NCBI RefSeq assembly: GCF_021545335.1
Contig: NZ_CP089312.1
Span: 2,232,001-2,296,000, forward strand
Direction of reading: 5' to 3'
DNA from: Streptomyces sp. GQFP
Lineage (GTDB): Bacteria; Actinomycetota; Actinomycetes; Streptomycetales; Streptomycetaceae
Length of the DNA: 64,000 nucleotides
A program made the translations under genes and the position numbers. The notes under the pieces were generated by a model. The model did no database searches. It had not been told where the DNA came from and saw only the letters and a program-made list of their open reading frames with translations. Shown here in pieces: positions 59,046 through 64,000 of this stretch. Numbering within the stretch: position 1 is the first letter of the stretch; every line of letters starts with the position of its first letter.

Positions 59046-59756
59046 CTACGACCAGGCCGCGACCACGTACCCCACGCCGTACGGCGCGTCCTCGTACAGC
59101 AGCGCGCCCGCGAGGCCTGCGTCCTCGGCCGCGCCCGCAAGGACCTGCCAGGGGGCGCGGCCCGAACACTTCAGCTCGTACGCCAGTTCCGCGTCCAGCG
59201 TCTTCAGCGCCGCCACGTCCGCCGCGCCCAGCGCCCGTCCGGCCTCCTCGTCGAACCCGGCGGCCCGCTCGTCCAGATACCCCGGTGCCTTGAGCGTGCG
59301 GCAGGCGCTGGCGTCGCCCATCACCAGCAGGGCCAGCCGCTCCGACCGTCCGCCGATGTCCCGTCCGGCCTCGAAGCATCGCTCGGGCGCGAGCGGTTCG
59401 CCCACGCCCAGGCCTTCGACGGGCGCCACGGACCATCCGGTCCGCTCCAGCAGCCAGGCGGCGACGGCGAGCGACGACGGCAGCTCCCCTTCCGTCTCTG
59501 CGCCTCCGGTGCCCAGGCGTACGTCGACGTCCACGCCGAAGCCGCGGAACGAGCCGCGGGTGCCCTCCGGGTGCGGTCCACGCCCGCCTTCCCCCGCCGG
59601 TCCGACGACGAGCAGGCGGTCGGGGCGGGAGGCCGCGAGGACGCCCAGCGCGTCCGTACAGGCGGTGCGGGCGGCGTCCAGCTCGGGCGCGGCGCCCGCG
59701 GCCACCTCGGGCACGAGGAGGGGCGGACAGGGGCAGACTGCGGCGGCGACGAGCAT
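59046..59756 (-). CDS. class III extradiol dioxygenase LigB-like domain protein
   Basis: This 236-residue protein begins MLVAAAVCPCPPLLVPEVAAG and resembles the LigB-like class III extradiol dioxygenase subunit B family. It has AASRPDRLLVVGPAGEG, LALLVMGDASACRTLKAPGYLDERA and GALLYEDAPYGVGYVVAAW. The usual iron-binding histidines at the N-terminus and centre are not evident (CPCPP rather than xxH), so catalysis is doubtful. Members encoded beside miaA/miaB in actinobacteria are of unknown function. Confidence 0.72.
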   Translation of the reverse strand: MLVAAAVCPCPPLLVPEVAAGAAPELDAARTACTDALGVLAASRPDRLLVVGPAGEGGRGPHPEGTRGSFRGFGVDVDVRLGTGGAETEGELPSSLAVAAWLLERTGWSVAPVEGLGVGEPLAPERCFEAGRDIGGRSERLALLVMGDASACRTLKAPGYLDERAAGFDEEAGRALGAADVAALKTLDAELAYELKCSGRAPWQVLAGAAEDAGLAGALLYEDAPYGVGYVVAAWS

Positions 59757-59790
59757 GATCGGCAGCGTAACCCCGGAGGACGGCCCGGCG

Positions 59791-60060
59791 TCACTCCTCG
59801 AAGAGCACGTCCGTCAGGTCGATGACCGTGAGCACGAGCACCACGAGCTTGCCCTCACTGATCACGTACTCGATGAAGAGATTGCGCGACAGGGCGAGCC
59901 CACGTGTGGACTCGTCGCCGAGGACGGAATGGGAGAGCTTGTGCCGTGGGTCGGTCGCCAGTATGGCCAGGCCACGCTCCAGCAGGTCACGCCTGTCGGC
60001 GGTCAGGCTGTCGCGCACTTTGGCGGCCTGTTCGGTGAACGCAACGCTGTACGGCAACAT
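59791..60060 (-). CDS. RelE/ParE-like toxin family protein
   Basis: This 89-residue protein contains MLPYSVAFTEQAAKVRDSLT, DRRDLLERGLAILATDPRHKLSH and a C-terminal strand pair FIEYVISEGKLVVLVLTVIDLTDV, the layout of RelE-superfamily toxins (mRNA interferases). ATG 60060 follows GGAAGGAGC. No antitoxin gene touches it: the dioxygenase-like gene follows and miaB precedes, both on the same strand. Key RelE catalytic basic residues are only partly evident, so activity is uncertain. Confidence 0.65.
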   Translation of the reverse strand: MLPYSVAFTEQAAKVRDSLTADRRDLLERGLAILATDPRHKLSHSVLGDESTRGLALSRNLFIEYVISEGKLVVLVLTVIDLTDVLFEE

Positions 60061-60096
60061 GTGATGCTCCTTCCCTGTCCGCATTGTGCCAGGACG

Positions 60097-61617
60097 TCAG
60101 TCGCAGCCGCAGCCGCTCCCCGTAGCCACCGGCAGCGGAGCGGGCGCCCCGATCTTCGGCAGGCCGAGCATCACGCCCGCGGGCTTGGCGGCCTCCGCGG
60201 TGTTGCGCTTCTCCCAGGCGTCACCCGCGCGCGTGGGACGCACGTTCAGAACGGAGCCCTCGGCGAGGAGGTGGTGCGGGGCGGCGTACGTGATCTCGAC
60301 CGTGACCACGTCCCCTGGGCGTACCTCGGTGTCCGGCTTGGTGAAGTGGACCAGGCGGTTGTCGGGGGCGCGGCCGGAGAGGCGGTGGGTGGCGCCGTCC
60401 TTGCGGCCCTCGCCCTCGGCGACCATCAGCTCCAGGGTGCGGCCGATCTGCTTCTTGTTCTCCTCCCAGGAGATCTCCTCCTGGAGGGCGGCGAGGCGCA
60501 GGTAGCGCGCCTGGACGACCTCCTTGGGGATCTGGTTCTCCATGGTGGCGGCGGGCGTGCCGGGCCGCTTGGAGTACTGGAAGGTGAACGCCTGCGCGAA
60601 CCGGGCCTCGCGGACCGCGTGCATCGTCTGCTCGAAGTCCTCCTCGGTCTCCCCGGGGAAGCCGACGATGATGTCGGTGGTGATAGCCGCGTGCGGGATG
60701 GCGGCCCGCACCTTCTCGATGATCCCCAGGTAGCGCTCCTGGCGGTACGAGCGGCGCATCGCCTTCAGGATCGTGTCCGAGCCGGACTGCATGGGCATGT
60801 GGAGCTGCGGCATCACGTTCGGCGTCTCGGCCATGGCGGCGATGACGTCGTCGGTGAAGTCGCGCGGGTGCGGGGAGGTGAAGCGGACGCGCTCCAGGCC
60901 GTCGATCTTCCCGCAGGCCCGCAGCAGCTTGCCGAAGGCCTCGCGGTCGCCGATGTCGGAGCCGTACGCGTTGACGTTCTGCCCGAGCAGGGTGATCTCG
61001 GAGACGCCCTCGCCGACCAGGGCCTCGATCTCGGCGAGGATGTCGCCGGTGCGACGGTCCTTCTCCTTGCCGCGCAGGGCCGGGACGATACAGAAGGTGC
61101 AGGTGTTGTTGCAGCCGACGGAGATCGACACCCAGGCCGCGTACGCGCTCTCGCGGCGGGTAGGCAGCGTCGACGGGAACGCTTCGAGGGACTCGGCGAT
61201 CTCGACCTGGGCCTCTTCCTGCACGCGCGCGCGTTCGAGCAGGACGGGCAGCTTGCCGATGTTGTGCGTACCGAAGACGACGTCCACCCAGGGCGCCTTC
61301 TTCACGATGGTGTCGCGGTCCTTCTGCGCGAGACAGCCACCCACCGCGATCTGCATCCCGGGGCGCTTGGTCTTCATCGGGGCGAGCCGGCCGAGGTTGC
61401 CGTACAGCCGGTTGTCGGCGTTCTCACGCACGGCGCAGGTGTTGAAGACGACGACGTCCGCGTCTCCGTCCGCGTCCTTGGCGGCACGTACATAGCCAGC
61501 GTTTTCGAGCAGACCGGACAATCGCTCGGAATCATGGACGTTCATCTGGCACCCGTACGTGCGCACTTCGTAGGTCTTGACGTCCACTGCCGGGCTCCGG
61601 TCGTTGCTGCTCGTCAT
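60097..61617 (-). CDS. miaB: tRNA-2-methylthio-N6-dimethylallyladenosine synthase
   Basis: This is a 506-residue radical SAM methylthiotransferase. The N-terminal UPF0004 domain has [27 protein letters not shown] and GGCLAQKD (three cluster cysteines). The radical SAM site is [18 protein letters not shown]. The C-terminal TRAM domain follows, and the tail ends in Cys-rich GSGCGCD. It modifies i6A37 made by MiaA. The start at 61617 has a weak ribosome site but matches the family N-terminus. Confidence 0.95.
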   Translation of the reverse strand: MTSSNDRSPAVDVKTYEVRTYGCQMNVHDSERLSGLLENAGYVRAAKDADGDADVVVFNTCAVRENADNRLYGNLGRLAPMKTKRPGMQIAVGGCLAQKDRDTIVKKAPWVDVVFGTHNIGKLPVLLERARVQEEAQVEIAESLEAFPSTLPTRRESAYAAWVSISVGCNNTCTFCIVPALRGKEKDRRTGDILAEIEALVGEGVSEITLLGQNVNAYGSDIGDREAFGKLLRACGKIDGLERVRFTSPHPRDFTDDVIAAMAETPNVMPQLHMPMQSGSDTILKAMRRSYRQERYLGIIEKVRAAIPHAAITTDIIVGFPGETEEDFEQTMHAVREARFAQAFTFQYSKRPGTPAATMENQIPKEVVQARYLRLAALQEEISWEENKKQIGRTLELMVAEGEGRKDGATHRLSGRAPDNRLVHFTKPDTEVRPGDVVTVEITYAAPHHLLAEGSVLNVRPTRAGDAWEKRNTAEAAKPAGVMLGLPKIGAPAPLPVATGSGCGCD

Positions 61618-62069
61618 GGGTCAAGGGTATGCGGTCACGAACAGGAGCCCGCCTCAGTCCCTTCACCCCTCAGTGCCGCCTGTTCTCGGCTGAACAACGA
61701 CGTCGGCGTCGCCGCACGCCTTGAGGGCCGGGGCTACGAAGATGAACAGGGCGGCCGACGCGACTGCGGGGCGCATTCCGTTTCAACATGCTCGCCACGA
61801 TCACACCGCCGGTCGCCATGCCGCTGCTGACGTCATCGGCGCCGCTCGTCCGGTGCTGGGCTCCGTTGGAACTGAACGCCGGGGCTGCGCCGCCTGCGGC
61901 CCGGACGCTGGTGTTGCGCAAGTACCTCACGGCCGCGTCATCGTCCAGGCCACCGCACTCGTGGCCTGGCCTGGGGAATCCTCGACAGGTCGAAAGAAAC
62001 TCATGAGAATGCGCGGGGTGGGGCTATAGCAGGTGCGTGTTGCCCGCTTCAGCTATCCGTCAGCGGCGC
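61618..62069. other. no recognisable gene; probable decayed DNA
   Basis: Short frames occur on both strands, one on the minus strand (61670-61930) ending in an Arg-run. None has a ribosome site plus Streptomyces codon bias, and none matches a known family. It borders a transposase remnant, so it may be part of the same decayed insertion. Confidence 0.45.
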
Positions 62070-62266
62070 CCGGTTTCCGGGAACCCGTGGCGGCGTCTTC
62101 CGTCAAGAGATCACCGACGCGGACCGGATCCTGGCGAAGGTCGTTTCCCAGCGAGGTCTATGCAACCAGCAGACCCTGGCCGACTTGTTCGTTGTCGGTC
62201 GTGGCACCCACGGCCGACGACGTACTCGCATCCGTCACAGGAGACAGCGAAACACCATGTTGAATT
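62070..62266 (+). pseudogene. transposase remnant (DDE-type, helix-turn-helix part)
   Basis: One frame reads RGGVFRQEITDADRILAKVV followed by SQRGLCNQQTLADLFVVGR, which resembles the helix-turn-helix region of a widespread actinobacterial DDE transposase. A second frame continues APTADDVLASVTGDSETPC and a stop, like the tail of the same family. The two pieces lie in different frames, with the middle missing, so the gene is broken by deletion and frameshift. No terminal inverted repeats were found. Confidence 0.55.
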
Positions 62267-62305
62267 CTTACGGCTTCACTACGCCCGCAACCTGCTGAGC
62301 CAGGT

Positions 62306-62743
62306 TCAGAGGTCGTGCAGCCCATCGCGCGGGTCCGTCGCCGCGCCTCCCTCGGTGACCCGGCGGTAGGCCGCGCGGGCGTGGAGCAAGCGGGCCAGCA
62401 GCGTGCCGACGAGAGCTGCGGCGAGCAGGCAGGCGAGCCAGAACGTGTCGCGGTGTCCGGCCCAGGTGAGGGTCCCCACGGGCGGGATGGCGAAGCCGTT
62501 GAGGAACAGCCAGCACAGCACCGCCGTACCGGGTGCCGCGGTGAAGCGCGCGCACAGGCCCAGCAGGGCGGCCAGCAGGGACAGTGCCGTCAAGGCGAGT
62601 TCGGGCTGGTCGGTGCCGGTGAGGGTGTTGAGCAGCGCCACGAGCACCAGGGCACCGCCGGAGGCCGCAGCCCACACCAGCGGGGTGGCGACCGGCCGGG
62701 GGACAGGCCGCACCCCGGAGCTGAGAGACACCCACTCGATCAT
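62306..62743 (-). CDS. small membrane protein, function unknown
   Basis: This is a 145-residue protein with four hydrophobic segments: TPLVWAAASGGALVLVALLNTL, LALTALSLLAALLGLCARF, GTAVLCWLFLNGFAIPPVG and FWLACLLAAALVGTLLARLL. A short basic tail follows. The layout resembles the four-segment DUF4118/KdpD-type sensor membrane part without the kinase, but the match is weak. ATG 62743 follows AAGGAAACG. A 9-base tandem repeat lies in its leader. It is divergent from the antiporter genes. Confidence 0.6.
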   Translation of the reverse strand: MIEWVSLSSGVRPVPRPVATPLVWAAASGGALVLVALLNTLTGTDQPELALTALSLLAALLGLCARFTAAPGTAVLCWLFLNGFAIPPVGTLTWAGHRDTFWLACLLAAALVGTLLARLLHARAAYRRVTEGGAATDPRDGLHDL

Positions 62744-62757
62744 GCTGACGTTTCCTT

Positions 62758-62784
62758 CCAGTCCTGCCAGTCCTGCCAGTCCTG
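62758..62784. repeat. three tandem copies of a 9-base unit in a leader
   Basis: CCAGTCCTG is repeated exactly three times, followed by a related unit TCAGTCGTT. It lies 15 bases upstream of the small membrane protein's start codon. Confidence 0.8.
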
Positions 62785-62915
62785 TCAGTCGTTCCGGGGG
62801 GACGCGGATTGTCCCACTCGGCCCTCGGCCGCACTCCCATGACCGATTCCAGACCCTCGTTAGGGTGACACCGACAACTGTCCGAGATAACGCCCGAACC
62901 AGACAGGGGGCAGCC

Positions 62916-63393
62916 ATGGGTGCTCCACGCCTGAGCAGTACGCCGTTGCCGGGGATTGGCGTGCGCTATGACCTGACGACACGGGAACAGCGCCGCCTGT
63001 CGGTCGTCGCCCACCGCGACGGATCACGGACCCTGGGCGCGTACCGCAAGGACGATCCCGACGCCTGCGATCTGTCGGTGCGGCTGACGTCCGAAGAGAC
63101 GGCGACCCTCATCGACGCTCTCATGCCGGCGCACCACAGCCCGAACCTGCTGTCCACGACCGACCTGGGGCTGGTGGCGGAGCGGATCGAACTGTCCGCC
63201 ACCTCGCACTGGAACGGGCGGCTGCTGGGCGAGACGCGGATGCGCACCGAGACCAGTGTGTCCATCGTCGCGGTGCTGCGCCGAGGCGAAACCGTCACCT
63301 GCCCCGGACTTCCGGCTGGCCGGCGGCGACACCCTGATCCTGATCGGTACGCGCGAGGGCGTGGAGGCAGCCGCGGCGATACTCGGCAGGTAG
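62916..63393 (+). pseudogene. cation:proton antiporter regulatory subunit, frameshifted
   Basis: The first 375 bases encode a protein starting MGAPRLSSTPLPGIGVRYDL with STTDLGLVAERIELSATSHWNGRLLGETRMR. This is a KhtT-like subunit whose C-terminal half is a TrkA-C (RCK_C) domain. Near 63285-63303 the homologous sequence jumps to the +1 frame (PAPDFRLAGGDTLILIGTRE, ending GVEAAAAILGR and stop at 63393). In the original frame translation would run on to 63536 into unrelated residues. ATG 62916 has AGGGGG upstream. A sequencing error is equally possible. Confidence 0.75.
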
Positions 63394-63402
63394 TGACCCG
63401 GC

Positions 63403-64000
63403 ATGCACTCCTCCGCGGTGTTCCTGATCGAGTTCGGCGCGATCACCCTCGGTCTGGGGCTGCTGGGACGGTTCGCCGGGCGGTTCCAGTTCTCGCCGAT
63501 TCCCCTGTATCTGCTGGCCGGCCTCGCCTTCGGTGAGGGCGGGCTCCTGCCGCTGGGCACCAGTGAGGAGTTCGTGGCTACCGGCGCCGAGATAGGCGTC
63601 ATACTCCTGCTGCTTCTGCTCGGCCTGGAGTACAGCGCCTCCGAGCTCGTCTCCAGCCTCAAGACCCAATACCCCGCCGGCGCGGTCGACCTGGTCCTCA
63701 ACGCCACCCCCGGTGCGGCGATGGCGCTGCTGCTGGGCTGGGGCCCGGTCGCCGCCGTCGCCCTGGCCGGGGTCACCTGGATCTCCTCCTCCGGCGTCAT
63801 CGCCAAAGTCCTCGGAGACCTGGGACGACTCGGCAACCGCGAGACACCCGTCATCCTGAGCATCCTCGTCCTCGAAGACCTCTCCATGGCCGTCTACCTG
63901 CCCATCCTCACCGCCCTGCTCGCGGGGGTGAGCCTGGCGGGCGGCGCCGCCACCCTGCTGATCGCCCTGGGCACCGTCGGCGCCGTCCTGTACGTGGCCC
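63403..64000 (+). CDS. cation:proton antiporter, KefB/CPA2 family, 3' end cut by window edge
   Basis: The frame is open from ATG 63403 to the edge, about 199 residues. It has hydrophobic segments such as VFLIEFGAITLGLGLLG, GVILLLLLLGLEYSASEL (CPA2 signature region), and SSSGVIAKVLGDLGRLGNRE with LSILVLEDLSMAVYLP, the conserved ion-site Asp block. It exports K+ or Na+ in exchange for protons. The regulatory subunit ends nine bases upstream, so the two form a KhtTU-like pair. If that subunit is broken the antiporter may be unregulated. Confidence 0.88.
   Translation, partial: MHSSAVFLIEFGAITLGLGLLGRFAGRFQFSPIPLYLLAGLAFGEGGLLPLGTSEEFVATGAEIGVILLLLLLGLEYSASELVSSLKTQYPAGAVDLVLNATPGAAMALLLGWGPVAAVALAGVTWISSSGVIAKVLGDLGRLGNRETPVILSILVLEDLSMAVYLPILTALLAGVSLAGGAATLLIALGTVGAVLYVA

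Overview
The window is high-GC (about 70% by eye) actinobacterial chromosome, almost certainly Streptomyces. Many starts are GTG, intergenic hairpins are GC-rich, and the markers fit: HrdB with its Lys/Ala-rich N-terminal arm, class II NrdJ/NrdR, RshA, a TerD protein and IucA/IucC with an AlcB-type acyltransferase. From memory the gene order resembles the S. coelicolor core region around hrdB, nrdRJ, lexA, rshA, miaA and miaB; no alignment was run. It is mostly conserved core chromosome with accessory patches.

Layout. 0-4.6 kb: two small conserved proteins, then a divergent pair of citrate synthase homologues (one with a fused N-terminal helix-turn-helix) around nested palindromes, and a sucrase/ferredoxin-like protein with a near-consensus iron box against its start codon. 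4.7-10.1 kb: a CitA/DcuS-type sensor kinase with two tandem response regulators, facing an acetate-type symporter and its DUF485 partner. 10.2-20.3 kb: parE, a small zinc-ribbon protein, a secreted trypsin, hrdB, a FadR-type regulator, an ABC ATPase-permease fusion with altered catalytic motifs, and an NrtR-like Nudix protein. 20.4-29.2 kb: a glycogen-debranching-like protein, a DUF4192 protein, a RecQ helicase fused to a phosphoribosyltransferase-like domain, and two unknown proteins. 29.2-36.8 kb: rnhB, a TetR/MFS efflux pair with two clear operators, an ADP-ribosylglycohydrolase, a histidine phosphatase, and DUF4937, TerD and DUF2785 proteins.

36.9-43.9 kb is a DNA precursor and SOS block: nrdJ, nrdR, lexA (with an SOS box) and a DinG-like helicase. 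44.0-48.2 kb is a compact three-gene NRPS-independent siderophore cluster (aminotransferase, IucA/IucC synthetase, acyltransferase) with no N-hydroxylase, decarboxylase or transporter beside it. 48.6-61.6 kb: a secreted lipoprotein protease, hflX, an M1 peptidase, rshA, dapF, a membrane protein, miaA, two small proteins, a dioxygenase-like protein, a RelE-like toxin and miaB. 61.6-64 kb is less orderly: a decayed transposase, a small membrane protein, and a cation/proton antiporter whose regulatory subunit carries a frameshift. The antiporter runs off the right edge.

The best leads are the minimal siderophore cluster, the iron-boxed sucrase/ferredoxin-like gene, the RecQ-phosphoribosyltransferase fusion, the degenerate ABC ATPase fusion, and a dispersed repeat that forms the 3' end of two separate genes.
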